DNA of 64,000 nt, from the NCBI RefSeq assembly GCF_947495325.1, contig NZ_CANLYK010000001.1, positions 620,001-684,000 on the forward strand, written 5' to 3'. The DNA comes from an uncultured Allomuricauda sp. GTDB taxonomy: Bacteria > Bacteroidota > Bacteroidia > Flavobacteriales > Flavobacteriaceae. Every line of letters begins with the position of its first letter. Position 1 is the first letter of the stretch. The position numbers and the translations under genes are program-made. Below are positions 55,437 through 63,987 of this stretch, one piece after another. The notes beneath the pieces are model-generated. The model saw nothing but the letters and a program-made list of their open reading frames with translations, made no database searches and was not told the DNA's origin.

Positions 55437-56216
55437 TTATTGCAAGCTTTCTCCTCCATCAACTTTTAGCACAGTTCCCGTAATCCATTTTGCTTCTTCA
55501 CGTGTTAACAGGTAAACCACATTGGCAATATCGTCGGGTGTCGTAAGTCTATTGTTGGGGTTTCGTTTTAAAGCTTCTTTTTTAAGGATATCGCTATTGG
55601 GAATCATCTGCAGTGACCTGGTATCCGTAACACCGGCCTGAATACAATTGGCCTTTATGCCAACTTGGGCAAACTCCAAGGCGATATTGCGTGTTATCGC
55701 CTCCAATGCGGCCTTGGCAGCAGAGACCGCAGCATAATTTTTCCAAGCTTTTGAGTTGCCCTCACTGGTAAACGCTATTACTCGCGCATCTTCTGCAAGT
55801 AATTTCTCCGTAACCAAGGTATCTACCCAATCATAAAGACTTATTGCCATCGCATCAATGGTCAAATGAAAATCTTGATTACTGAGTATTTTATCACTTT
55901 CACCTTGCATTGGCTTTAAGTTTCCTTTAGCAATGCTATGAACCAACACTTTTATCTTATCGGTTCCGATTGATTTCTTGATTTCTTGAATCAATTCATT
56001 GCGTTTTGTAGGATTTGTGGCATCTAGATTAAAACTATGAAGTATACTTTTTGCTGTTATTTCTTCAAAGTCTTTTTGGATGACCTCGAAATCAGATTTC
56101 CTGTCTCGGTGTACAATCAATATATGAAATCCTTCTTTTGCCAATTTCTTTGCAGTAGCGAGGCCCAATCCACTGCTACCTCCCAATATTAAAGCCCATT
56201 CAGGTCGATTTTCCAT
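55437..56216 (-). CDS. SDR-family reductase, FabI/FabL-like
   Basis: 259 residues. The cofactor site GGSSGLGLATAKKLA is at 12-26; HSIAK at 93-97 recalls the FabI HSI motif. The active-site pair is Tyr161 and Lys168 (YAAVSAAK), spaced Yx6K as in enoyl-ACP reductases FabI and FabL, not Yx3K as in FabG. It is therefore more likely an enoyl reductase than a ketoreductase, although the latter is possible. The dehydratase follows 4 bases later. Confidence 0.88.
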   Translation of the reverse strand: MENRPEWALILGGSSGLGLATAKKLAKEGFHILIVHRDRKSDFEVIQKDFEEITAKSILHSFNLDATNPTKRNELIQEIKKSIGTDKIKVLVHSIAKGNLKPMQGESDKILSNQDFHLTIDAMAISLYDWVDTLVTEKLLAEDARVIAFTSEGNSKAWKNYAAVSAAKAALEAITRNIALEFAQVGIKANCIQAGVTDTRSLQMIPNSDILKKEALKRNPNNRLTTPDDIANVVYLLTREEAKWITGTVLKVDGGESLQ

Positions 56217-56231
56217 TCCTTTAAAATAGTA

Positions 56232-57287
56232 TTACCATTCCAATAGTAAACGCTGTGCGGAAAACCCAGGGCCAAAACTCAATACCATGCCCTGCTCTCC
56301 TTTTTTGATTTCTTTACTTAAAAAACGTTCCAAAACATAAAGTACGGTAACACTGCTCATATTACCATAGCTATGCAACACTTCTCTGGTATCATCAATA
56401 TTCTTTCCCAATTTACCAAACAATTCTTCAACAGTCTGTACAATTTTCTTTCCTCCAGGGTGAAAAATTAGATGTTCTACTTTTTCAATATTAGAATCAA
56501 ATTTTTCTAAAAAAGGGTGGACAATTTCTGGAAAATACTTCGCTATTACTTCAGGAACAGCCGGGTCTAAAATCATCTTTAAACCAGTATTTGTCAAATC
56601 AAAGCCCATTAAATGTGTGGCATTGGTAAAATGATACATTTCTTCGCCGACAATTCTAGGCCCCTGTCCTTCAGTTTCGGAGGATAGCAGAACGCATGCC
56701 GCACCGTCCCCGAATATAGCTGCACTCACCATATTGGCCATTGAAAAATCATTTAATTGAAAGGTTGCTGTGGGACTTTCTACAGCGATAATAGCCGCCC
56801 GTTTTCCCGGATTTGATTTAAGAAAGTTAGAGGCATAAATTAAACCAGAAACTCCAGCTGCGCATCCCATTTCTGTTACTGGAAGTCTAACAATATCCTG
56901 TCGTAATCCCAATGAGTTGACCAAATATGCATCCAAAGAAGGAATCATGATGCCCGTGCAACTTACTGTAATAATATAGTCCAACGATTCAGGCTTCCAA
57001 TCAGCTCCCTTTAATGCTTTTTCAAGCACTTGCTCGCCTAGAACTTTTACTTCCCTGGCATAAATGGCATTTTTTTCTTCAAAGGAGGTTGCAGTAAAGA
57101 CCTCATCAATATCCATAATCCCATAACGGCAATCCACACCAGCCCCTTCAAATATTTTGACCACTTTTCTTCTAAAACGACTGTCTTGACCTGAAAGCCA
57201 TACATCAATGAAAGGGATTATATCCGAAGTTTTTCTGCTATACTTTGGCAACTGTTTTGATACCTCTACTATGTGAACTGGATTCAT
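56232..57287 (-). CDS. Type III polyketide synthase
   Basis: 351 residues, the usual length. The Cys-His-Asn triad is complete: Cys142 in TEMGCAAGVSG, His276 in IFHPGGKKI and Asn309 in SYGNMSSVT. The thiolase fold and the closing GPGFSAQRLLLEW are as in chalcone-synthase-like enzymes. Bacterial relatives make alkylpyrones, resorcinols or naphthols from acyl starters. The methyltransferase and FAD enzyme genes precede it and abut it by one base. Confidence 0.95.
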   Translation of the reverse strand: MNPVHIVEVSKQLPKYSRKTSDIIPFIDVWLSGQDSRFRRKVVKIFEGAGVDCRYGIMDIDEVFTATSFEEKNAIYAREVKVLGEQVLEKALKGADWKPESLDYIITVSCTGIMIPSLDAYLVNSLGLRQDIVRLPVTEMGCAAGVSGLIYASNFLKSNPGKRAAIIAVESPTATFQLNDFSMANMVSAAIFGDGAACVLLSSETEGQGPRIVGEEMYHFTNATHLMGFDLTNTGLKMILDPAVPEVIAKYFPEIVHPFLEKFDSNIEKVEHLIFHPGGKKIVQTVEELFGKLGKNIDDTREVLHSYGNMSSVTVLYVLERFLSKEIKKGEQGMVLSFGPGFSAQRLLLEW

Positions 57288-58000
57288 TAATTAGTCTGTC
57301 GATTAAATTTCATTACCCATACATACCGAAATGCCCATTTCCACTTAATTTCATGCATAACACTTGGTATTTTTTTTGATAAAGCGATAAGTTCATACTT
57401 CCGAAAACCTTTACTTATGGACACTAACCCATCGTATTTTGCTAAATCGGTCTTTATGAAGAAAAAACCAAATACTTGAAAAAGGAAATATGCCAACCTA
57501 CTACGTTGAAGGTCATTTATTACCACCCCAACCTTGGCCAAGCTTACAAACTTGTTCAAAAAAGCGTCTATACGCTCCTCTTCAAAATGATGCATGGTCA
57601 ACGTGTTGATTAAGATATCGCATGAAAGAGAAGAATCAGCCTTAAGAATGTCAACTTTCATAAACTCTATATTAGAAAAATCCAATGATTTTTGGCTTGC
57701 AATGTGTAAAACATCATCTCTTAAGTCTATTCCTGTCATACTGTGCGAAACGCCTTTTTTACTGAGAAAAACTGAAAGTTTTCGAAGCATGGTACCATCT
57801 CCACAGCCCATATCTAAAATCGTATACGATTTTTCAATGTCCAATTTAACCAGATTCCAAACCGCATTTACTGTAATTGACTCTCCTCCCAGTAACCTAT
57901 TGCATCTATTAATGTCTGCATAGGCATCACTTAGTGTGTCAAATCCCATATCTGGATTGTCCATGAGTTCCAGTTCTCTACTTCTTACCGAAAAATCCAT
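57287..58000 (-). CDS. Class I SAM-dependent methyltransferase of the PKS operon
   Basis: 237 residues. The SAM-binding motif is ILDMGCGDGTMLRKL (about 77-91), followed by MTGIDLRDDVLHIA and TLTMHHFEEERI. A methyltransferase acting on a phenolic or quinone-like ring is the likely role, given the context. It abuts the FAD-enzyme gene and the type III PKS gene by one base on each side. Confidence 0.92.
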   Translation of the reverse strand: MDFSVRSRELELMDNPDMGFDTLSDAYADINRCNRLLGGESITVNAVWNLVKLDIEKSYTILDMGCGDGTMLRKLSVFLSKKGVSHSMTGIDLRDDVLHIASQKSLDFSNIEFMKVDILKADSSLSCDILINTLTMHHFEEERIDAFLNKFVSLAKVGVVINDLQRSRLAYFLFQVFGFFFIKTDLAKYDGLVSISKGFRKYELIALSKKIPSVMHEIKWKWAFRYVWVMKFNRQTN

Positions 58001-59127
58001 TAACTCAAAATTGGGTTTCCATGCGTATTCCTAATCAAACTACGGAGCATCAATTTAGAATTTGCCACGGTATTCATTCCAAAATTAAACCAATTGGTAT
58101 GCATCATAAGGGTTTGTAATTGCCTACCCATCCATAATCTGTTTTTAAAATTCTTTTCCCAAAGGGCTTGATACTCTTTTTCCATATCTTCTCGGGTGAA
58201 ATTAGCTTTTTCCAAAAAAATTACCACTTGATCGGCAGCTAATTTTGCACTATGTATTGCCATGGCCATTCCGTTACCACAAAGAGGGTGAATTAAACCT
58301 GCCGTGTCGCCACACATTAAAACATGGTTTTCAACTGCTTTTTTTCTTTCAAATGAAATCTGTGCAATGCTTAAAGGTTTTTCAAATTTTGATTTTGCGT
58401 TTGATAGAAAATCCTTCAATATTGGGTTTTGCGAAGCAATCTTTTTATAAAATGACGCAATATCACCTTCTGTTTTAAAATCATCGTAACGAACCAAGCA
58501 ACAGAAATTTATGCTTCCATCTTCTATTTGGGAAAGCCCACCGTAGCCCCCAGAAAAATTATGAAGTCCCACAACGTTAGAAGGCAGTCCCGTATTTTCA
58601 TAATGGGATTTTATTCCCAACCAGGGAGATTTCTGTTGGATAAAATTTCGCTTGAGCTTTACATCAAGGTTTGAACGCTTGCCAAACGCCCCTAATACAA
58701 CTTTACAGGTTATTTTTTGCTTCGTTGATAGTGTTACAAAAAAATTATCCTGTACATACTGTACCTCCGTTACGGTATCAAAAAGAAAAACCACTCCCCT
58801 TTTCTTTGCTAGAATGTAAAGTTGATTATCCAAGGCATAGCGACTAATACCAAAACCGCCCAATGGTAAATTCACCTGAACTAATTTACCTGCTTGTGTG
58901 CTGAGTTGAAATGTGTCGATTTTTGGCAACTGAAAGCCATTGAATGTTACACCCAAATGTTCTAAATATGGTAACACCTCATTGGATACATATTCACCAC
59001 ATACTTTATGATTTGGATATAGGTTCTTTTCAATGACCAATACCTCTTTTCCTTTATTCGCCAAATCCAAAGCAGCTGTTAATCCTGCCAGCCCACCTCC
59101 AATAATAAGTACTTCGGGACTATTCAC
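58000..59127 (-). CDS. FAD-dependent oxidoreductase/hydroxylase of the PKS operon
   Basis: 375 residues from GTG 59127; a TTG at 59154 is the only earlier start and lies in the terminator region. The FAD site is VLIIGGGLAGLTAALDLA (about 6-23) and the second site GDTAGLIHPLCGNGMAMAI. The fold resembles geranylgeranyl-reductase and aromatic-ring hydroxylase families. By analogy with Streptomyces srs-type operons (PKS, methyltransferase, hydroxylase) it may oxidise the ring made by the PKS. Confidence 0.87.
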   Translation of the reverse strand: MNSPEVLIIGGGLAGLTAALDLANKGKEVLVIEKNLYPNHKVCGEYVSNEVLPYLEHLGVTFNGFQLPKIDTFQLSTQAGKLVQVNLPLGGFGISRYALDNQLYILAKKRGVVFLFDTVTEVQYVQDNFFVTLSTKQKITCKVVLGAFGKRSNLDVKLKRNFIQQKSPWLGIKSHYENTGLPSNVVGLHNFSGGYGGLSQIEDGSINFCCLVRYDDFKTEGDIASFYKKIASQNPILKDFLSNAKSKFEKPLSIAQISFERKKAVENHVLMCGDTAGLIHPLCGNGMAMAIHSAKLAADQVVIFLEKANFTREDMEKEYQALWEKNFKNRLWMGRQLQTLMMHTNWFNFGMNTVANSKLMLRSLIRNTHGNPILS

Positions 59128-59155
59128 TTCATGAAGATAACCCTTTAAAAACAAA

Positions 59156-59181
59156 AAAACCGATGCAATTGCATCGGTTTT
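59156..59181 (-). terminator. Intrinsic terminator after the OmpA gene
   Basis: A perfect 26-base inverted repeat (half-site AAAACCGATGCAA) followed on the minus strand by a run of T. It lies 24 bases after the OmpA stop and ends 29 bases before the GTG of the PKS operon, leaving little room for a promoter between them. Confidence 0.8.
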
Positions 59182-59204
59182 CCAAAGAAATGTTCTGTGT
59201 GTTT

Positions 59205-59897
59205 TTAGTTTGTTTTTTGGTAAGCCTCTTGTTTAAGCTCTTCACTTGCAACAATGGCCAATTCAACACGTCTATTTTTCGCTTTGCCCTCAGCAGTTTC
59301 ATTACTTTCACGAGGTTGGGTTTCTCCATACCATTTAGTGGTGAACCTTCCGCTAGAAATTCCTTTGGAAACCAAATAACTGGTTACAGATTCAGCTCTT
59401 TGCTGTGAAAGGCTCCAATTGTACTCTTCGCTACCAGCGCTATCGGTATGCCCTTCAACCAAAACATTTGAATTAGGATATTCCTTGAATATTCCAGCCA
59501 ATTTATCCAATGTGGAAGCGGAAGTTCCCTTAACATCAGACCTGTTGGTGTCAAAGTAAACACCAGCATCTTCATTGAAGGTTACATTAATTCCCTCTCC
59601 TACCCTTGTAACCTCTGCTCCAGGAATTTCTTCTTCAATACGCTCTGCCTGTTTATCCATTCTATTTCCGATATATCCTCCGGCCGCGCCGCCGACAACC
59701 GCTCCGATAATTGCTCCAAGGGCTGTATTTCCGTTCTTTCCTACATTATTGCCAATTATACCTCCAATAACAGCACCTCCAGCAGCCCCTATTGCAGCGC
59801 CTTTCTGTGTTTTGTTAGCATTTTGAACTGCATTACAGCTTACTATCAGACTTAATGCCAGAACAATCGTAGTACTTTTAAATATTATATTTTTCAT
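59205..59897 (-). CDS. OmpA-family protein with glycine zipper
   Basis: 230 residues. The lipoprotein-like signal ends in VSC; residues about 33-75 form a glycine zipper (GAAIGAAGGAVIGGIIG, GAIIGAVVGGAAGGYIG) suited to membrane insertion. Residues about 105-215 are an OmpA domain with VEGHTDSAGSEEYNWSLSQQRAESV, here quoted only by its first part, which binds peptidoglycan. A strong terminator follows it. Confidence 0.93.
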   Translation of the reverse strand: MKNIIFKSTTIVLALSLIVSCNAVQNANKTQKGAAIGAAGGAVIGGIIGNNVGKNGNTALGAIIGAVVGGAAGGYIGNRMDKQAERIEEEIPGAEVTRVGEGINVTFNEDAGVYFDTNRSDVKGTSASTLDKLAGIFKEYPNSNVLVEGHTDSAGSEEYNWSLSQQRAESVTSYLVSKGISSGRFTTKWYGETQPRESNETAEGKAKNRRVELAIVASEELKQEAYQKTN

Positions 59898-59901
59898 CTA
59901 G

Positions 59902-60387
59902 TTATTTTTTTGTGAATTCATAAACTATTGTAACAAGTTCTCCGTCAACGGTTACATTGGATTTAAGTGTCATTACCTGCTCATTTATCGCAGCAATGGT
60001 TAAGCGGTATCCAAAACCTCCTGAGATATCCTTGCGTTTCTCATCAATAAATTTAAACTGCAATTGACTGCTGTAGTTTTGAGATGGTTCTACCACAGAC
60101 CATCTAAAGAAACGATCTCCACCCTGACAAAGGGTACTTGAAGAAATTGTGTATCTCCCAGTACTGTTATTATCCCTGAAGAACCAATCGCTCCCTTCAA
60201 AACAAATATCCTCCGCATCATTAAAAATGACTGACTTGAAATTACCAGTATTGTTTTCATAAGAAACATTGTTCAAACTCCAAGTGCCACTAAGAAGATT
60301 TCGCTGGGCCTTTGCATTTTTGGAAACCGAGCATGATATCATCATAAACGATGATAATACCACAAATAAAAATGTTTGTTTTACCAT
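59902..60387 (-). CDS. Lipocalin-like lipoprotein
   Basis: 161 residues with lipobox MISC (near residue 19). The mature part begins with SGTWSLNNVSY, the lipocalin-like opening, and continues as a small beta-barrel (RFFRWSVVEPSQNYSSQLQF, YRLTIAAINEQVMTL). It may bind a hydrophobic ligand. It lies 4 bases upstream of the OmpA gene and likely shares its transcript. Confidence 0.78.
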   Translation of the reverse strand: MVKQTFLFVVLSSFMMISCSVSKNAKAQRNLLSGTWSLNNVSYENNTGNFKSVIFNDAEDICFEGSDWFFRDNNSTGRYTISSSTLCQGGDRFFRWSVVEPSQNYSSQLQFKFIDEKRKDISGGFGYRLTIAAINEQVMTLKSNVTVDGELVTIVYEFTKK

Positions 60388-60477
60388 AAGAAATTTAGGT
60401 TATTAAGTTTTAGTATATACGGTTGAGACACCATATTGATCACATAGATATGTTAAATTATCCTTAAAATGACACAT

Positions 60478-62454
60478 TCAATACGCAAAGAGTTCCAACA
60501 AACGTGTTTCAAATCTCTGTTTAGGAAGGTAATTATCCTCGAGTCCCTTAGCAAAAGGTACTGGTGTTTCCAAACTACCAACCCTCATTACAGGTGCATC
60601 CAAGTGTTCAAAGCATTGCTCCATAACCATTGCTGAAATATCGCTAGCAATACCACCAAACAATGTATCTTCCTGTAAAATAATTAGTTTTCCTGTTTTT
60701 TTCACCGAGGTGTAAACAGTTTCTATATCGAGAGGTTGAAGTGTTCGCAAATCTATAAGATCCGCATCAATTTCTTTATGTTTTTCCAAAATTTCCAAAG
60801 CCCAATGCACTCCAGTTCCATAGGTGACCACTGACAACGATTTTCCCGTGCTTACCAAACTGGCTTTTCCCAAAGGTAGGGTGTAGTAGTCTGTTGGCAC
60901 ATCTCCATAAACACTTCTATATAATCCTTTATGCTCAAAAAATAGCACTGGGTTGGGGTCATTTATTGCAGTATTCAACAATCCTTTTGCATCATATGGA
61001 AAGGCAGGATAGACCACTTTGAGTCCTGGAGTCTTTGTGAACCAGGCTTCATTGGTCTGGGAATGAAACGGTCCTGCTCCAACGCCTCCCCCACAAGGCA
61101 TTCTAATAACAACGTCCGCTTTTTCACCCCATCTGTAATGTACTTTTGCCAAATAATTTACAATTGGATTAAAACCAGAGGTTGCAAAATCCGCAAACTG
61201 CATCTCCATTACAGCTTTCATCCCATTTATTGAGAGACCCATTGCAGCTGAAACTACTGCTGATTCACAAATTGGCGTATTTCTGACCCTGCTTTTTCCG
61301 AACTTGGATGTAAATCCTTCCGTTATCTTAAAAACACCTCCATAATCCGCAATATCTTGACCTAACAGAATCAATTCATTATAACGCTCCATGGATTGTT
61401 CCAGACCCTCTGAAATTGCATCCACTAAACGAATATTCTTTACTTTTTCTTTTGCTTCAATATGTTCATAATCAAAATATTTATATACTTCACTTAATTC
61501 TTTAGTTTCAATAACTTCAATTGCGGGTTCTTCAAAGGCAAGTTTTAGATTTGAATTGATTTCTTCAGTAATTTCGCTTTTTAATCGCTCAATATCTTCT
61601 TGGGATATAAGCTTCTCTTTCAGCAAAAAAGCTTCGTAGTTTGCAATAGGGTCCTTTTTTGCCCACTTTTTCATCAATTTCTCCGGAACATATTTTGTCC
61701 CACTTGCCTCCTCATGCCCACGCATTCTAAACGTTTGAAATTCCAACAGCACAGGTCTTGGCCTTTTTCGAATGGATTTGCATAGTTCATTTACCTTGGA
61801 ATAGACCTCTAAAACATTATTTCCATCAATAATCCGGGATTCCATTCCATACCCCTTGGCCCTATCGGCAAGATTCTTGCAATTGTACTGCTCATTGGTC
61901 GGGGTGGAAAGACCATAACCATTATTTTCGATACAAAAAATAACCGGAAGTTTCCATACAGATGCAATATTGAGAGCTTCATGAAAATCCCCTTCACTGG
62001 TAGCCCCTTCCCCAGTAAAAACAGCGGTAACTCTCTTCTTTCTTCCAAGCATATCTGCTAGTGCAATACCATCTGCGACCCCCAGTTGAGGGCCAAGGTG
62101 GGATATCATACCCACAATTTTATATTCTTGTGTGCCAAAATGAAAGCTGCGATCTCTACCTTGGGTAAACCCACTTTGTTTTCCCTGCCATTGCCCAAAA
62201 AGCCTATTAAGAGGTACTCCCCTTGAGGTAAATACACCTAAATTTCGGTGCATGGGCAGAATATATTCCTCTTGTTTCAATGCATTGGTTACTCCAACGG
62301 ATATGGCCTCCTGACCTATACCACTGAACCATTTGGAGATTTTGCCTTGTCTTAACAAAACCAGCATCTTTTCTTCTATCATTCTTGGCTTAAGCATTCC
62401 TGCATACAAGTCCAGCAACTTTTGATGATTCAGATCTCCTATATGATATCGCAT
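60478..62454 (-). CDS. Fused E1 alpha/beta subunit of 2-oxoacid (branched-chain) dehydrogenase
   Basis: 658 residues. The alpha half (about 1-330) contains the ThDP motif GEGATSEGDFHEALN to ENNGYG; the beta half (about 340-658) shows LGQDIADYGGVFK, MEMQFADF, and HSQTNEAWF. Members decarboxylate branched-chain or pyruvate oxoacids for the E2/E3 complex. The fused form is common in Bacteroidota. It could supply branched-chain acyl-CoA primers for lipid synthesis. Confidence 0.92.
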   Translation of the reverse strand: MRYHIGDLNHQKLLDLYAGMLKPRMIEEKMLVLLRQGKISKWFSGIGQEAISVGVTNALKQEEYILPMHRNLGVFTSRGVPLNRLFGQWQGKQSGFTQGRDRSFHFGTQEYKIVGMISHLGPQLGVADGIALADMLGRKKRVTAVFTGEGATSEGDFHEALNIASVWKLPVIFCIENNGYGLSTPTNEQYNCKNLADRAKGYGMESRIIDGNNVLEVYSKVNELCKSIRKRPRPVLLEFQTFRMRGHEEASGTKYVPEKLMKKWAKKDPIANYEAFLLKEKLISQEDIERLKSEITEEINSNLKLAFEEPAIEVIETKELSEVYKYFDYEHIEAKEKVKNIRLVDAISEGLEQSMERYNELILLGQDIADYGGVFKITEGFTSKFGKSRVRNTPICESAVVSAAMGLSINGMKAVMEMQFADFATSGFNPIVNYLAKVHYRWGEKADVVIRMPCGGGVGAGPFHSQTNEAWFTKTPGLKVVYPAFPYDAKGLLNTAINDPNPVLFFEHKGLYRSVYGDVPTDYYTLPLGKASLVSTGKSLSVVTYGTGVHWALEILEKHKEIDADLIDLRTLQPLDIETVYTSVKKTGKLIILQEDTLFGGIASDISAMVMEQCFEHLDAPVMRVGSLETPVPFAKGLEDNYLPKQRFETRLLELFAY

Positions 62455-62514
62455 AAAGTCAAAATTCAGAGGAGATAAAAGTAATGAAAAAGCTATCCAT
62501 AGGTCACTTAATTT

Positions 62515-62545
62515 CCGAAACGTTCCGGTTAATTCATTATTTTTG
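62515..62545 (+). promoter_or_regulatory. Candidate promoter and imperfect palindrome upstream of the oxygenase
   Basis: TATTTTTG at 62538-62545 is an exact TAnnTTTG -7 box 23 bases before the ATG at 62568. Just upstream CCGAAACGTTCCGG (62515-62528) is a 14-base palindrome with one mismatched pair, at the -33 position, where a repressor could act. The E1 gene lies divergent. Confidence 0.4.
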
Positions 62546-62567
62546 ATTGGAAATTAATATTGATATC

Positions 62568-63518
62568 ATGAGCGCAATTCCAAGTGTAGATTTAAAGGAT
62601 TTTGTTTCTGAAGATTCTAAGAAAAAAGAAAAGTTTATCAAAGAAATAGGAGCCGCGTTCGAAGATATTGGCTTTGTGGCTTTAAGAGGTCATTTTTTAT
62701 CTGATGAACTTGTGGAGCAACTTTATAGTGAAATTAAAAAATTCTTCCAACTCCCACAGGAATCAAAAGATAAATACGAAATAGAGGGGATTGGCGGTCA
62801 GAGAGGCTATACTTCTTTCGGAAAAGAACATGCAAAGGGAAAAAAAGAAGGAGATCTCAAAGAATTTTGGCACTTTGGGCAATATGTTGAGGACAACTCA
62901 AAACTTGAAGCGGAATACCCAGAAAATGTAATGGTGTCTGAACTCCCCAATTTTAATAAAGTAGGTGAAGAAACCTATAAAATGCTGGAAAAAACAGCCA
63001 AATATGTTCTTAGAGCCCTGGCACTTCATCTTGGATTGACAGAGACTTATTTTGATGATTGGATAAAAAACGGAAACTCCATATTGAGACCTATCCACTA
63101 CCCCCCTATTCAAGAAGAACCAAAAAACGCGGTGCGAGCAGCTGCGCATGGAGACATCAACTTGATTACGCTGCTTATGGGTGCTCATGGAAAGGGGTTA
63201 CAGGTGAAAAACCATCAAGGTGCATGGGTAGATGCAATTGCGGAATCGGACCAACTAATGATCAATGTTGGCGATATGCTTTCACGCCTAACCAATAATA
63301 AATTAAAATCAACCATACATCAAGTAGTAAATCCACCCAAAGAACTTTGGGGCACATCCCGCTACTCTATTCCATTTTTTATGCATCCGGTTAGTGAAAT
63401 GCCACTAAATTGCTTGGAAGATTGTATTGATGAAGAACATCCAAAAGGGTTTGAAGACATAACGGCCGGGGAATATTTAAATGAGAGACTCATAGAATTG
63501 GGTCTTGTAAAAAAGTAG
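62568..63518 (+). CDS. Isopenicillin-N-synthase-family 2-oxoglutarate/Fe(II) oxygenase
   Basis: 316 residues from ATG 62568; an in-frame TTG at 62547 is less likely. The N-terminal DIOX_N part (about 4-120) is followed by the iron and cosubstrate residues: His194 and Asp196 in AAHGDINL, His251 in STIHQV and Arg265/Ser267 in SRYSIPFF. Such enzymes hydroxylate or desaturate small molecules. The substrate is unknown. The SUI1 gene follows by one base. Confidence 0.9.
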   Translation: MSAIPSVDLKDFVSEDSKKKEKFIKEIGAAFEDIGFVALRGHFLSDELVEQLYSEIKKFFQLPQESKDKYEIEGIGGQRGYTSFGKEHAKGKKEGDLKEFWHFGQYVEDNSKLEAEYPENVMVSELPNFNKVGEETYKMLEKTAKYVLRALALHLGLTETYFDDWIKNGNSILRPIHYPPIQEEPKNAVRAAAHGDINLITLLMGAHGKGLQVKNHQGAWVDAIAESDQLMINVGDMLSRLTNNKLKSTIHQVVNPPKELWGTSRYSIPFFMHPVSEMPLNCLEDCIDEEHPKGFEDITAGEYLNERLIELGLVKK

Positions 63519-63519
63519 C

Positions 63520-63846
63520 ATGGACTTACAAGATCAGCTTAAAAATCTGTTTCCGGATCATGTTCAGCAGGACAATGAACCACCTAAAGAGAAATCTGAC
63601 TATTGGCTACAGGATGCCCCTATTATCTGCAAATATGAAAAGCGAAAGGGCAAACCGGTCACCATTCTTGAAGGTTATACTGGGGCTGACAGTGATTTTA
63701 AAAAATTAGCCAAAGATCTAAAGTCCTATTTAAGTGTTGGAGGCAGTTATAAAAATGATTCGATTATCATTCAAGGTGATTATCGGGATAAAATCATGGA
63801 TTTCTTAAAAGACCGTGGATTTTCTGTAAAAAGAGTAGGCGGGTAA
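63520..63846 (+). CDS. SUI1/eIF1-family (YciH-like) translation factor
   Basis: 108 residues. The SUI1 fold is seen in EKRKGKPVTILEGYTG, DLKSYLSVGGSYKNDSIIIQG (cut at GGSYKND) and IMDFLKDRGFSVKRVGG. In bacteria this small protein is a ribosome-associated fidelity factor related to YciH. It follows the oxygenase by one base, an operon-like placement, and is followed by a terminator candidate. Confidence 0.9.
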   Translation: MDLQDQLKNLFPDHVQQDNEPPKEKSDYWLQDAPIICKYEKRKGKPVTILEGYTGADSDFKKLAKDLKSYLSVGGSYKNDSIIIQGDYRDKIMDFLKDRGFSVKRVGG

Positions 63847-63857
63847 TACTTTTTTCT

Positions 63858-63880
63858 TAAAAAGAGCTCTTTTTTTTTAT
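63858..63880 (+). terminator. Candidate intrinsic terminator after the SUI1 gene
   Basis: Stem AAAAAG/CTTTTT with loop AGCT, followed by a T run, 12 bases after the stop. The stem is AT-rich, so it is weak. Confidence 0.45.
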
Positions 63881-63987
63881 CCGCTGTTAAAATCAGTCTC
63901 TGGTAACCAATGTTTTACGAAAAAATTTTTGTGTTCTTAGTTTAAATCTTACATTTATCCTTCTAACCGACGAAAACAAAAACGAAA

